Below, in pieces: positions 11,821-23,834 of a stretch of DNA of 64,000 bases. The translations under genes were made by a program, and so were the position numbers. Source of the stretch: Hepsetus odoe (lineage: Eukaryota > Chordata > Actinopteri > Characiformes > Hepsetidae); assembly GCA_017165825.1 (NCBI GenBank), contig CM029374.1, forward strand, positions 6,981,245-7,045,244, written 5' to 3'. Position 1 is the stretch's first letter. Every line of letters begins with the position of its first letter. The notes beneath the pieces were generated by a model. That model searched no databases and was not told the origin of the DNA. It worked only from the letters and a program-made list of their open reading frames with translations.

Positions 11821-13670
11821 AGATGTATTCGATCAGCCATGTTCGAAATCCATTTTTTTTCCCTTTAGATTAGCCCTGTAGCTTCAAGATTAACATTACT
11901 TACAAGCAGTGGTGTAACTACTATCTTATGGTCCCCAGTGTCAAAAAGCAAATTACTGGTATTATTAATGGTAATATAGTGGTATAAGTTGGCAGAAAAC
12001 CTTTTTTGGAATTGCATAATTGTAAAAAAAGTGTAATTGCAACTACCATTATGCACAAATTCCTGATAATCACATCAGTGCGCTGCTCGATGCACAAGAC
12101 TATGGATCAACTTTTTTTTAATAACTAACTATTTTTTTATTATTTTATATCCCTCTTGTCGGGAGTGCAGGGATGGCAGGGATGGCAGGCAGAGCAGTGG
12201 CCATTTAATATGACCTGAAGTCTCTCACCTACTTGGCCAATAGCAGTGTCAGTTCACCCACACTTTTGAAAACCTGTTCAAACCTGTTTTTTGCAAACCT
12301 GCTTTTATACATTCATCAGCTTATCCCCATCATTCTTTTTTTTTTTAAATGTCCCAGTAAGTAAATGGAAAACCATATTCTTCATAACAACTTATAAAGT
12401 CCCAGTTAATTAGACAGCGCTGTTATACCACTGACTACTGTTCTTGACGCAGCTTTGTTAACATGATTAGTACATCAGTGCGTGCTCAAACTGAGAGGAC
12501 TTCACTGTCATCTAATAAGATGATCCAGTGCGCACAGCTTCTGTCTTCTGATTTAGAATCTTTCTGTCTATAAGACTTTGAAGCCATCAGCCATATCCAT
12601 TTCTCTAATGATAATTTTAATATTCCACTAACACATCCAAACCATAATACAATTAAAGTTCTTTCGTGACTTCTTTTTTATTTTGCAAGACACAAGCAGT
12701 GGAAGCAGCATGTTTCAGTGGACCCCTCACTGAGAACGTTATTATGTTTGTTTTCGTCTCAGACACTCTTTGCCCACCTCAGACTGAAGTCGCTTCCGTG
12801 AAATAAATAAATAAATAAATAAATGTGATGATAAAATAGGACTTTGGTATGTGGAATGCATATTTCATCAAGCGTCTGAATAAAGCTGAATTATTATGCA
12901 TTGCCATCTTGGGCTTGGACTGATTACCATATACCATAAAGGGTTTCTTTTTTATCAATCTAGGCCTGATTGTTTTTTTGCCTGTAGATACCCTTTAGCA
13001 CACAACTCTTGCTTCAGGAATACTGAATTTTCAGCAAACATTTTCCTTTTTTGGGAGTCTGGCTGCACTCCTTTGCACATATTCAGCATATATCTTTTGA
13101 GAGTTTAGTAAGATTTTTAAAAATGCATGAAAAGGTTTTGTTTAAAGAATAATTTTAAGACTCTCATTTTAAAGTAAAAGGACAGGCTATGCAGGTTATG
13201 TTCATAAGTACTTGTTAAAACTTAATTAATCTTCAGAATAATCTGTTTAATGCTTGATTTCTAATATTATATACTATAAATTCGAAATAAATGCAGTTTT
13301 GAAGCTTTAACGGATGTTTGACTAGTAGCCTCTAAACCTTTAACATGGACATCACAAAAGCCCTTTGGTACCATACTAACCTGTTGGTGGAACTGGAGAA
13401 AAAGGGGGAAAGTTCGCTATGAATGGTGAAGGAAGATACAAATATATCCCTTTACCCCCTTGGGGAATTGAATATCGTGTATCTTTAAAATTATAAGGAA
13501 AGCATGGGTGCCGAATTCTCACCATTCATCGAGCTGCTTTTAACAGAAGCTCTGAAAATGTTGGACGTCTTTTGAGATCTCCTGTAAAGATTGTTGCGCA
13601 GGTGCAAAAGTTAAGAGGTAAAATTTGGATTTAAAACATGTTTTAGCTGAACCTCTACATCTGAAATATT
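11821..13670. other. Unannotated AT-rich stretch
   Basis: No gene found. An AAAT microsatellite of about six units is at 12801-12823. A small tandem GGGATGGCA duplication is near 12170-12190. Confidence 0.5.
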
Positions 13671-13817
13671 GCATGTCCTCTCTCACTGCATGCATAAACC
13701 TCCTCTTTGGTCTTCTTCTTTTCCTCCTGCTAGGCAGCTCCATCCTCTCCCAATTTAATCCTCATCTCTCCTCTGTACATGTCCAAACCAACGCAACCTT
13801 GCTTCTCTATCTTTGTA
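13671..13817 (-). mobile_element. RTE-clade LINE fragment
   Basis: Minus strand encodes the RRDED-to-VREDM part of the same RTE C-terminal region seen at 7414-7859 (MELPSRRKRRRPKRRFMHAV is readable). Both the end of the reading frame and the 3' tail are missing, and no duplication is visible, so it is an older, broken relic. Confidence 0.75.
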
Positions 13818-13899
13818 TGTACAGGGTATGCTTGTACTATTTGCTTTTATTCTGTTGCTGATCCGTAAACATCAACAGATACTCTAGACAAAAATTTGG

Positions 13900-14330
13900 C
13901 CTTGCTCCTTGGTAGAACTTCCCTTTGCAAATGGTGGCAGCCACTTAGGAGGGAACAAGAAGCAGCCGTGTATGAAAGAGCCCTCTGCCATTGCTGCTGG
14001 GAATTACGCCGTCTACTTCTCACTAGCTAACATAATGTAAATTCGTTTCGGCTGGGGCCTGGTGAGATGTCAGAGTGTCGGACTGAGAAAAGTGCATTGG
14101 ACGCATTAGGACTTGACAGGGTCCTTCTTGAAATAAGTGAAATTAATGGAGCTCTTTTCATGTACGACAAGGCCGCAGCACCCCTTTCACACTGCTTACA
14201 GTCAGAGAAAAGTCAATACTTTTTTATTACTTGATGTTGACCTACATTCTGCACTACAAGTGCTAGCCTGCTAATTGGTTTCAGGGGAAAAAAGAACGGC
14301 TTCATCCCAAAGAACGCTGAAGCAAATAAA
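13900..14330. promoter_or_regulatory. Candidate regulatory island
   Basis: Unique balanced-composition block without repeats; ATTA and TAAT cores near 14040 and 14150. No exon supported. Function inferred from appearance only. Confidence 0.22.
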
Positions 14331-14613
14331 TCAATCTCTTTTTTTTTTACTCGTGTATGCTTTTTCATTGGGGGAGTTTGAGGAGAGGAGAAACAAATGC
14401 TGCTTAAAATGATGGGTTCTATTGGTGTCTATTGGTAAATTGGTGTCCTGGTCAAAGCAGTGGCTAATTAGCAGTTTAATGTACGTTCAATACTGGTGGG
14501 CGTTGCACTGTTTTGCTATTTATCTGCCACAAGAAGCAGTGAATTAGGCAAAATAACTTTGTTATGTGGCTATAAAGAGTGAGCTGAGCTCTGCCTTTGG
14601 CTTCAAATCTTAT

Positions 14614-14828
14614 GAAAGTGGAAAAAGTGAAAGTGAAAGTGACAACCCTTGTCATTGCGAGGTCATGGCACAGCACACATGAACCACAACGAAATTGGAC
14701 CTCTGCATTTAACCCATGCACACTCAAACCCGTGCAGCAGTGGGCAGCTATTGAAAGCGCCCGGGGAGCAGTGATGGGGACGGTACCTTGCTCAAGGGTA
14801 CCTCAGGGCAACCTATTGGGAAGGGGTT
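14614..14828 (-). mobile_element. Type A SINE, head truncated
   Basis: Type A reads, on its sense strand: a tRNA-like head (GTGGCCTAGTGGTTAGGG; B box GGGTTCGATTCC), the segment GCCCTGAGGTACC...GAGCAAGGTACCGTCCC, then GCTCCCCGGGCGC, a CATGGGTTAAA...CAGAGGTCCAATTTCG block, the hairpin TGACAAGGGTTGTCA, and CACTTT repeats. In this copy the tail is complete, with the hairpin at 14640-14654, but the head is lost after the GGTACC segment. It resembles DANA-type V-SINEs in body plan. Non-coding and non-autonomous. Confidence 0.88.
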
Positions 14829-15820
14829 TATTACATTATTACATTAGACTTAGAACTACACCTACAGAATAACGAAATTGCAAAGCAGCTGCACCTTCTT
14901 TTAAAATTATGAGTATTATATAAAAGTGATTACATGTTTACATGTTTACATATTTAATTATCTGGAAAGTTTAGGCTTGGCATGATTTTTGATGCATGAT
15001 TTTGCTCACCAGACCTTCTGAAGGACAATTTTTATTTATTCTTATTTTTATTTAATATGGATATTATTTTCACAACTTTCAGCTTGTTTGATATCAGAAA
15101 AAACGTTTTATTATGTTTGCTTTTTTTTTTTTTAACTGAAAGCATATTTTCATCAAAATAATACTTCTTCTTGAATTTACCAACACATTTCTGATTTTCG
15201 TTTTTTTATTCTTAACACTAGATTCGAATAATGATTTGTATTGTGTATAGCATCTAATTAGTCTCTTGCATTATACAATTTTCTAATATTTTTTTAGAAA
15301 AAAAAAGTTTTATGAATAAAAAACAGAGGAGATAGAAAGAGGCCATTTCTATTTGGAGTACTTAAAAAAATGTGAAAGGTCTTGTTTTGCATAACAATAT
15401 GTAATACAGCTTTAGGTCTAGTTAGTGTATAGACACATTTTACAGGCTTTTCAAAAGCATCCTCTTGCACCTAGTTCTTTGACTGAATGACTTATACGGA
15501 CACTCACCTTTACCTTCCTCTTCTCTGAAAGCACTATGGGGATATGATTTGCCTCGTCCCCAAGTCGGCTGGTTTGGTCCAAACAGCTTGAGAAAGCATG
15601 TTCAACCTGCCTTATTTCTCTGGGCCTTAACCAAATGTGCCAACAGGTCAAACAAGGACATCCAGAGAACTGTAGAAGCTAAACTGTAGCCGTATTTTTT
15701 TTTTTTTGCAGACATTAACATTTTTGGCCAAAATATTCCATTATTGGTTCACTAGCTCTGCAAACTTTGTCTAGGTAGTTGCCATCTAATAGAAATAGGA
15801 CTCATCTCTGATTTACACCT
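14829..15820. other. Unannotated AT-rich stretch
   Basis: AT-rich with T-runs; nothing recognised. Confidence 0.5.
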
Positions 15821-15829
15821 CAGCTTGAC

Positions 15830-16380
15830 TTGGAAATGTCTAGTTTTCTGTCATAGTGTTTGCTGTTTCTTTCCATGGAGAATTTTAACAGCCCCCATTT
15901 TTCTGAGACTGTGTCCACTTGCGTTTGCTCCGCAGTCGTTAGTGTCAGCTCTGAGTGCTGTTTACAAGGGCAGCTGGCTGCAGCCTGTCCCGAGGCCCTG
16001 GCAGACAGATGATTGTCACGGCGGCAGACGCTGACTGACAGAGGGATCACATGCATGCCTGGGAGAAGGGAAATTGTCAATGCCCCAGTCTATGACATTA
16101 GTTCGTCCTTGCTCAACTTCATCTTTTTTTAGTCTTTAAAAGAGAGAGAAAGAGAGAAACTAAATATATAATTAAACTGCCTCTCTCTCCACTACACCCC
16201 TCCTCCCTTCGCTCTCTCAGCCTGACTTCACTCCTCACTCATTCTCTTTGTTACCCTGCCGGCTTGCCTTCTCTGAATAGTAAGCAGCGCAAGAGAAAAG
16301 GTGGCCTGTGTTAGAGCAGGTCTGCCTCTAGGGGGGGGCGTTGAGCATTAGCTCACACCTAGAGAGGCCTTCTAGAAGTA
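15830..16380. promoter_or_regulatory. Candidate regulatory island
   Basis: Unique sequence with several GC-rich patches (15930-16070, 16180-16370) and an AGAGAGAA purine run near 16140. No exon recognised. Possible cis-regulatory block by composition. Confidence 0.22.
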
Positions 16381-16436
16381 CAGCAACTAGGCCACTTACA
16401 AAAAGCTGAATCCAGTCCAGCTATAAATATCTGATG

Positions 16437-16437
<1 letters not shown>

Positions 16438-16468
<31 letters not shown>
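16438..16468. repeat. Poly-T tract
   Basis: Thirty-one consecutive T. It is not attached to a recognisable retrotransposed gene or LINE. Confidence 0.9.
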
Positions 16469-16470
<2 letters not shown>

Positions 16471-17705
16471 AGAGCTGCAAAAAAAAGAGGTCAGGATTTG
16501 TGTTGTGGCTCTGGCATCCATCATTAACAGACTGACTGAGCTTGGGAAAAACTATTAGAGCTATGATGAAGAGGGCATGCTTGTTACAGCAACTACTCCA
16601 TTACAAGCATCACATTAGGCTAGTGAGCACAACTTAGAAATATTTAATAATTTATGTTAATCTCCTTGGCATATTGTGTATTTTTAAAGCTTTTTGGTCT
16701 GAGCAGCACATTAAATCTAATTCATCATTTATTATGATATATTTTACTAACATCCCAGAAATATTTCTAACAGCTAATTGTTTCGCTTTTTCCCAGCCAT
16801 TCAAGAGTGTCTTCACAACCTGCCATGTCTTTGACAAGTTTGGACGACTGTACTCCAGTGCTGGTAAAATTGTCTAACAGTGAAAAACAGTACGAAACAT
16901 TAAACAATTGTTTCTGCATGTATGTTTTGTTGTTGTTTTTTTTTTTTATTGCTAAGCCATTTACTAATGGAAAAAAGATAAACTGTCCTATTCATTTGCT
17001 TAAAAAATCTGAAAAGAAAATTAAATAATAATTTTTTTTAGAATAAAAATAAAGAATGGATCTAGAGGCTGTCACTTTATTTTGAAACTTTTTTGTTTCT
17101 CTCTATGATTTATTATTTATTTACATACATTTTACAAAAAAAAACTTTTTATTGTCCATGTTTTAATCTAATTTTCAAAAATACAGCTTCAAGGACTCAG
17201 CAAAATGAATTTTCGGCTCTGCACCTCCTCTGGTTTACTGTTCAAACTTTGTATAAACTCTAGTTGAAGAATATCTTCTATTTTATCAAAAATAAAGCTC
17301 ATGGATATGTGTACATAAAGAAGAAATAAAAATATACATATATTTGTTTTGTACAATCAAAAACAGCAGCTTCTGTTAAGTGGAATGTTGCTGTTGTGCC
17401 TCTAAGTGTTATTTTTTTAAGTGAAGCTGAGACACATTTTTAACATTAATCATCATTTTCAGAAGGTGGAATAAGGAAAGGATGTTTGGATCCTGAATGT
17501 ATGCAGTTATTGCTGATATTTGATGAGGAAAATGGATTCCATATGTAATGAACAAAGAAATTACATCAGCATGAGAATTATTTTTGCAGTTTATGCACAA
17601 GAAAATTGTATTTTAGTACCTCCAGAACCAATGGAATCATTTCATCATTTCATCTTGGTGTGTGACAAACTACAAAAACCCCTGAACAACCCGTCGCTCT
17701 CACAT
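16469..17705. other. Unannotated AT-rich stretch
   Basis: Very AT-rich with short frames only; no repeat family recognised. Confidence 0.5.
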
Positions 17706-17709
17706 CAAC

Positions 17710-17997
17710 GTTGAAAATGCTTCTAGTCGTGCATTGCACTCAGTGCTGTGAGAGGCGAGTTCTGACTTTACAGCCATCCATCAGTGGACACATGCCAAGT
17801 AGGCAGCTACCTCATTGTATGCGTCCAATTTTTCCTCCTCCCGGAACCAAGGGCTCATTTGAAACGTTTCCCACGCAGCGTTTCCGATGAAAATAAATGT
17901 CCTTTAATTCCACTGAGTGGGAGAAAGGCAAAGTCGGCTGAGCCAGGCCTCTAATACAGAGATTTAATTTCCACAAATAATTCTGAGTGCTTTGTTC

Positions 17998-18031
<34 letters not shown>

Positions 18032-18265
18032 TGTGTGTGTGTATTTAAGCGTAGCCTGCTGGCCGCCATCACCACCACCCCTGCTGATGAATCAGAGGCA
18101 GAAGCGGCGGTAATTTGGAGATGCACGAGCTATCTCTTTGATTGCTCTCAGTCTAAGGTAGTCCATCACTTCACAATAACTCAACCTGCTGTTGACGCCT
18201 GCCACTAAAGGAAAAGAAAAAAGAAAAAGAAAGAGAATAAAAGCTGCTTTTCCATCAGGGCGATT
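17710..18265. promoter_or_regulatory. Candidate regulatory island around GT repeat
   Basis: Unique, GC-balanced sequence on both sides of the GT microsatellite, with GAGATTTAATTTCC, AATAATTC and GGTAATTTGG cores. The frames through it are repeat-driven and not credible. Inferred enhancer-like block. Confidence 0.25.
17999..18042. repeat. GT microsatellite
   Basis: About 21 GT units with one GTAT interruption. Confidence 0.96.
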
Positions 18266-18664
18266 AGACTAAAGCTCCGCACCTTGATCTGATTGCTCCC
18301 TCCTTTCACAAGTTTGGAAATGGCACCCAATGTAGCCACAGATCGGTAAAAGGCAGGAGTCCTTGCACATGCAATAAAACAACTTTATGCATGCTGTGGT
18401 AAACAAGACCATTGTGGGGAATTGCTCAAAAGTAGGTATTTCCGATAACAATGTTGGAACCCTAGTTCACAAAAGCGGTAAGGATTCTCTCTTTAAAACT
18501 ATTCATCTTTAAAACTTTAAAACAATTGTTGCTGTTGTCAGCCCTGTAATATACCTAGTCTACTCAAAAACCTATATAAGGCTGCTAATATACCTAATTT
18601 TATTGTTTAATTTACTTTCATAAAACCTTTGCTATCTTAGTTAGGATGCAACCATATTAACCGA

Positions 18665-18746
18665 TTCTAAAACCAATTATATTGGTTATATATTATATAT
18701 TATATTAACCAATATATTGATATTTTAACCAATTATATTGGTTAAT
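18665..18746. repeat. Dyad-symmetric AT-rich repeats
   Basis: ACCAATTATATTGGTTA occurs identically at 18672-18688 and 18728-18744, and a related TTAACCAATATATTG lies between. Each unit is itself nearly palindromic, so the 80-bp block could fold into alternative hairpins. Origin unknown. Confidence 0.6.
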
Positions 18747-18749
18747 TTT

Positions 18750-19300
18750 AATCCAGGCCATTGCCAGTAGCATTCTGCCACAGGAAGTGTTCCTTCTGAT
18801 CACATTTATCAACATTTGTGCTACGCTGCAACGCTCGAGTTGTGAAAATATCACAATAAAGGTTGTGTATCCGTGTGTATCCATGCCACAACCAACAAGC
18901 TATTCGCATATCCAGCCTAGGCCAGCAGTGTGTTCTTCAGAGAGAGTGTGTTAAGCTTGGCTGCGGTTCGAGTGTGGAGCTCGGCCAAGGAGTGGGGGGA
19001 AAAGGTGCTGCAGCGGCAGCGGGATGTCCTCTCACAGTATGAAGGCCATATGCAGGAGAGGGGCTCCAAGCAGCAGAGGGGAGAGGATAAGTGTTAAAAT
19101 GCTATAATGAGTGCAGACAGGTACAGTAAATATGGAAGATTAATTTAGTCAGAGAATTACTTCACTCAAGTCATTAGAGAAGTTGTTGCTACAAACTTTA
19201 CTAAACAAAAGCCATTTTTTGATAAAAGGCATCAGGACGCAAGGATTAACATTTAAGCAACTGCAGGATTTGCACATAAAATAGAAAATAGAATAAAATA
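18750..19300. other. Unannotated stretch
   Basis: Unique sequence, with a GC-richer patch at about 18960-19085. No gene or repeat recognised. Confidence 0.45.
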
Positions 19301-19302
19301 TA

Positions 19303-20180
19303 GACATCATGGTCAAAAATATGTGGCCAGCCCTTCTAGCAATTTCAATCGCACCATTCTCAAATAACAGTCACCGAGCTGCGTATAGCTATATTCAGAC
19401 AGCTAGCAATACCACCCTAATAGTCAGATCTTGGCACTAGAATTTGGTTATAGCTCAGTGAATCCTCTGTGGTCTTAGCACATTGTTTATTATATTTGCT
19501 TTTTTGTTTCAGGTGCTGCCCTAAATTTAGAGATCTGTAGATAAGAGAAAGGGGTCAATCTTGTTATCCCATTGCACAGTGCGATCAGATCTGAGTGGTC
19601 AGAAACACAGCCTCCGATTCAACAGACTCAGCCGCGCACATCAGGATTGCAGTGGTGGCTTATATAGTGTTGGCTTGGAATGGAGAAATGCTGCCCTTCT
19701 GGGCAAAAAAAGTGCATCTCTAGTCTGCTACATTCACAAAATATAGTTTGCACAAAACATCCTTTGACGTTGTAAACCACCTCGTTGATCTTAGAAGGTT
19801 AAATGTGACTATGTTAGAGTTTGCCACCTTCACCATCAGCAATTAGGAGCCACACCTTAGGACCTAAGGTGTAGTAGGCCATGAAATCTCACAAAGCAAT
19901 TGCCTAAAAACATGTTTACTTTACTGCAGAGTTCAGAACTGCCTCTGGAAATAACAGAAACCTCGGGAAATCAGCACAAGGGCAACGGGATCATCATTAA
20001 ATAAGTTTCTAGGACAGAGCAGCTGCACACAAGCCTAAACTTCCTACACGCAATGCTATGCATTGTTGGTAGCTGGGATTGGAGGCCTGCACAGAGCTCT
20101 GCTATTGACCCAACTGAACACCTTTGGAATTAACTGGGGCAGCAAATGTCAGCCTGGGATTCTTTACAAACCTCATACCT
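19303..20180 (+). mobile_element. Tc1-like DNA transposon relic, internally deleted
   Basis: The left end CATGGTCAAAAATATGTGG resembles the terminal inverted repeat of a common teleost Tc1 family. Decayed transposase segments follow on the plus strand. The block at about 20020-20060 (GAGCAGCTGCACACAAGCCT) is joined directly to GGCCTGCACAGAGC...GAACACCTTTGG at 20085-20130. The latter normally encodes the PDLNPIEHLW region around the last catalytic acidic residue. The catalytic core between these is deleted and no right inverted repeat is visible. About 300 bp in the middle (19480-19790) is not recognisable and may be another insertion. The boundaries are approximate. Confidence 0.6.
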
Positions 20181-20206
20181 GTTTTAATTTGAATTAAATT
20201 TTTATC

Positions 20207-20424
20207 GTGACTATTCTTGTCATTGTGAGAACACACAGTGAACCACAATGAAATTGGACCTCTGCATTTACCCATGCATACACCAGCTATGAAAGCGCCT
20301 AGGAGCAGTGACGGGGACAGTACCTTGCTCAAGGGTACCTCAGGGCAACCTACTGGTAAGGGGTTTTAACCCACAATCTTCCGATCCTGCGGCCCACTCC
20401 CCAACCACTAGCCCACCGCTGCCC
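20207..20424 (-). mobile_element. Type A SINE, near full length
   Basis: Minus orientation. It retains the tRNA-like head at its right end (GCGGTGGGCTAGTGGTTGGG) and a B-box-like GGGTTAAAACC. The GGTACC segment, the GGTCCAATTTCATTG block and part of the tail are also present; the CACTTT repeats are lost. It abuts the Tc1 relic on the left. Confidence 0.87.
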
Positions 20425-21165
20425 GTATCTTCTTTTCAGGGTGAGGGTTAAGTTTCGGTTTAGATTATGGATCGGGCAGGGGTATGACAAGGCCGGGGCT
20501 AATGACTACAGGCGTAAACCATTTTTTAAATGTCATAGATCTTTTTGGGGAACACCAAATATATTCATATTTGTTTTATATTAGCAAGGGTATTGACTGT
20601 TTTGCACACAAACCCCTCACACAAGCACTTAAAAGGTTCAAAGCTCCAAAACTCACTTGGAATTTATGGATCTAGTTTATAATGGCATGAAGTTTGGCCT
20701 CAGCCACGGATGTTTATAGATGTCATGCCCCACAATCTGCATCTAAAAAGGGAGTATCCAAACAAAGTGTTTCCATCAGGGTATAAGAAAGGTAGGTCTC
20801 AATAAGAGCACCACAAAACTTGTATCCCTTTTGAAGGTCATCCAGAGATATGAACTGATTTGGATAGTTTTATTTAATTGAATTGAATTTAATATTTTCT
20901 CTCTCTGTTATCACGATAAATAAGATACTGTTGGCTTTTTGTTTGTGAAACTTGATAAAATGTGACTTTTGTTCAGCTGCTACTGAACAATGAGGGATGA
21001 AAGGAAAGTATTGAAAATGCCTTAGAAATAATTTTTTTAAACGTGCAACATATTGGTAGAACAGCAGTTGTTTGGTCCATGGAGAAAATGCAAACATCCT
21101 AAAGTATGGGTCACATCACACACAGAGTAGTAGGCAAAGGGGAAAATAAAGCTGAATCTCAGGAT
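20425..21165. other. Unannotated AT-rich stretch
   Basis: No gene or repeat recognised. Confidence 0.5.
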
Positions 21166-21169
21166 TTCC

Positions 21170-21545
21170 GCAGGACGATAAGAGCTCCTCCTAAGTCTTT
21201 CAGGCTTCATGAAAATGACCGCGTGTGAATTGCTGATGTTCTAGGTTACAGGTCAGAGTGATCAGTCAGCTTGTCAGTGAATGAATGCAGAGGGAGTTCG
21301 AGCACAGAGGGTGTGGGGTCTTCCTCCTTTTCTTCCAAAGCCCAGCTAACGGCCTCCACAAGTGGGGAGGGGAGTTAGGTCGGAGGGCTGACAGTGACGT
21401 GATGGGCTGTCTGAGCTCACCGCTGGGCCACAGCAGGATATGTCAAAGTAGCTTGGCTTGCCTCCTACCTGTCTGTCCGCTCTGTCCATTTTTTCATCCC
21501 TCCTGTAAGGATTAGATTCTTTCTTAGTCCTTCTCTCTCTCACTC
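21170..21545. promoter_or_regulatory. Candidate regulatory island
   Basis: Unique, GC-balanced block (for example 21280-21480). Frames exist on both strands but with no domain or splice support. Confidence 0.22.
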
Positions 21546-21900
21546 CATGTAATTATACAAAGCGTTTTCAGATGAAGCAGTAGAGGGAAAGTCCAGTTCG
21601 GATTGTACAGACATACAGCTCTAGGCCATGCTCAAAGGATTTGTAAGTGCTCAATAAGTACACAGATGACTTCACACATCAGGGGAATATTTAAGTGCCA
21701 TCTTAAAATGTTTCCATTTGGTTGTAATATTGCTTGACAGTCTACTTTTATTAAGCAATGCAGATGTAAGATGGCTTTGTTTATTGCAAATACTGCTAAT
21801 AATAAAAATCAATATCAAACACATGTATCGTGACTTTTACAGTTAAGCTTCAGGTCAGGTCATATACATCAAAACTTAGTCAAGAAACGAGAACTGATGC

Positions 21901-21945
21901 ACATCTCTGGATAAGTGTGCCTGCTAAATGCTGGGAATGTAAATG
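21901..21945 (+). mobile_element. L2/UnaL2-type tail fragment
   Basis: CTCTGGATAAGTGTGCCTGC followed by TAAATG...GAATGTAAATG matches the tail of Type V SINEs and L2 LINEs. No head is seen, so it is a 5'-truncated copy. Confidence 0.65.
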
Positions 21946-22021
21946 CAGGAAAAAAAAACCCTTTGATGAGGCCAGTATATGCTAGAGCTCTGATAGGACA
22001 TTTATATTTCTGTTTCCAATT

Positions 22022-22056
22022 GAGTGACTTTGCAGAAGCTCTTATCCAAAGAGACA
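22022..22056 (-). mobile_element. L2/UnaL2-type tail fragment
   Basis: GCAGAAGCTCTTATCCAAAG is the reverse complement of the same tail, cut off by or abutting the Type A SINE that starts at 22063. Confidence 0.55.
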
Positions 22057-22062
22057 AACATG

Positions 22063-22255
22063 GTGAAAGTGACTATTTGTCTTTGTGAAACACAGCACAC
22101 AGTGAACCACTGCAACCCATACACACAACAGGGGGCAGCCATATCTAGCCTCCGGGGAGCAGTGACAGGGATGGTACCTTACTCAAAGGTACCTCAGGGC
22201 AGCCTACAGGTCTGAGATTCAAACCTTAACCCTTAACACCAGGCCAAAGCTACCC
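22063..22255 (-). mobile_element. Type A SINE, diverged
   Basis: Minus orientation; keeps GGGGAGCAGTGACAGGGATGG and both GGTACC motifs, a degraded B box and a degraded head. The hairpin in the tail is mutated. Confidence 0.82.
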
Positions 22256-22523
22256 ACAGGATTATGTGCCTCACACTAGAAAGCCTAGACTTCAAAAGCT
22301 GCTAGCAACTAACATTCTGCCAGACACAAAGCTAAAACTCCACCAGATAATATAGAGGAAACACAGGAGGTGCAAGTTGTAGGCTGTGAAATGAAGGTGC
22401 AGTTCCTTCAGTCGCAGTTTGAAGGCACGGTGGGTCTCAGTAGTTCTCTGTGGTAGCTGAGACCAAGAAGAGTCTTAATGCATGTCTTTAGAAGTCGGAG
22501 GTCAAAAGGGGATCAGCCTGATG

Positions 22524-22531
22524 CTCTAAAC
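22524..22531. repeat. 8-bp target site duplication, left
   Basis: CTCTAAAC, repeated at 22703-22710 directly outside the foldback element. Confidence 0.85.
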
Positions 22532-22702
22532 CAGGGGCGTGGAACTCCAGTCCTAGAGGGCCGGATTGCAGCACAATTTGGTGATTTCCCTCCTTAAACA
22601 CACCTGGTTCACACTTAGTGGTGGGTGTAGTGAGTGTGTTTGAAGAGGGAAATCACCCTGTGCTGGACTCCAGCCCTCCAGGATTGGAGTTCCACACTCC
22701 TG
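22532..22702. mobile_element. hAT-like foldback MITE
   Basis: Starts CAGGGGCGTGGAACTCCAGT and ends GGAGTTCCACACTCCTG. The two halves are near-complete inverted repeats of about 80 bp, sharing GAGGGC and GTGATTTCCCTC blocks. It is bounded by a perfect 8-bp duplication (CTCTAAAC). A CAGGG-type terminus plus an 8-bp duplication is typical of hAT-superfamily non-autonomous elements, and related GGAGGGCC foldback repeats are common in teleosts. It has no coding capacity and would depend on a transposase encoded elsewhere. Confidence 0.88.
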
Positions 22703-22710
22703 CTCTAAAC
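22703..22710. repeat. 8-bp target site duplication, right
   Basis: Second copy of CTCTAAAC. Confidence 0.85.
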
Positions 22711-23320
22711 CTCAATCTAATATTATGTAGTCATTAAATAAATGTTGATCTATGTTAAACATTTCGGCCATTTTAGATTAGTAGCTTTTAGTAGCATAGT
22801 AGCTGTTGTTTAGCAAGTGAAAACATGATCCCCATGCTGTAAGTATAGGGTTCGGTTTCTGAACTGTGTTTTCAAATCTGGAGGATTTGGAGGATCAGGA
22901 TTTCTTCAACTTTTGTTTCTTTAACAAGAGTAAACTGTCAAACTAGATAAGTGTGTCTATCAATCAGACTCTACTTTTCTGTGAATGGGATTTTTTTTTA
23001 ACATAGTTTTTGCATTGTTGGTAGTAACAACATAAATTGCACAGAAAATGCTTTACTAGATAGTTCTTCTTTAGACATTTCATTTGAAGACCTCAAACCT
23101 TCTAATCAAAACATGGTGTTACTATAATACATGCAGAGCCTATATTATGTTCAGTCAAATAAATAAAGGATACAGGCAAAGATTTATGCACTAATTTATT
23201 GAGTCACATTTTTTGTGAGGCATCGACAACTCCATAACTGGTATAATCACTGTAATTTACTGCCTCTCGAGGCATCTTGCTTTATTTTAGGAACTGACTC
23301 ATATGGAAAATGCTACTTGT
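22711..23320. other. Unannotated stretch
   Basis: AT-rich; no gene or repeat recognised. Confidence 0.5.
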
Positions 23321-23324
23321 GCAC

Positions 23325-23390
23325 AAACACACACACACACACACACACACACCTTATTTTACACACACATATACACACACAGACACACTG
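23325..23390. repeat. AC microsatellite, interrupted
   Basis: AC units at 23325-23352 and again imperfectly at 23361-23390. Reading frames through it are Thr/His repeats with no meaning. Confidence 0.93.
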
Positions 23391-23647
23391 GTATTACCTC
23401 AGCATGGGACCAGCCTGAGTGGAACACTCAATGGCAACTTGAAACAAAGGTTTATTTTTTGTATCAGTGTGCATTAGCTTCTGATGCATGTTTTGTCAGT
23501 CAATGTGCAGAAGGCTGTGGAGGGCTCCTGTGGAGAGAGAGATAGAGGAATAAGACTGATCATTCACATCCCTTCACTCTGCGGCATGCTGTCATAAACT
23601 GCTGCCAGTCCTGACTAGTCCTGGTCAGGACCAGCCCATCTGAATGT

Positions 23648-23834
23648 GAGAAAGTGAAAAAAGTGAAAGTGACAACCCTTGTCATTGTGAAACGCAGCAC
23701 AGCACAACACAACCAAATTCAACCTCTGCGCTTCACCCATGCACACACGTGCAGCAGGGGGCATCTATTGAAAGTGCCGTGACCAGTGACAGGGACGGTA
23801 CCTTGCTCAAGGGTACCTCAGGGCAACCTACTGT
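23648..23834 (-). mobile_element. Type A SINE, head truncated
   Basis: Minus orientation. The tail is well preserved, including the perfect hairpin TGACAACCCTTGTCA at 23670-23684 and AAAGTG repeats. Sequence ends after the GGTACC segment, as in the copy at 14614, so the tRNA head is missing. Confidence 0.87.
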
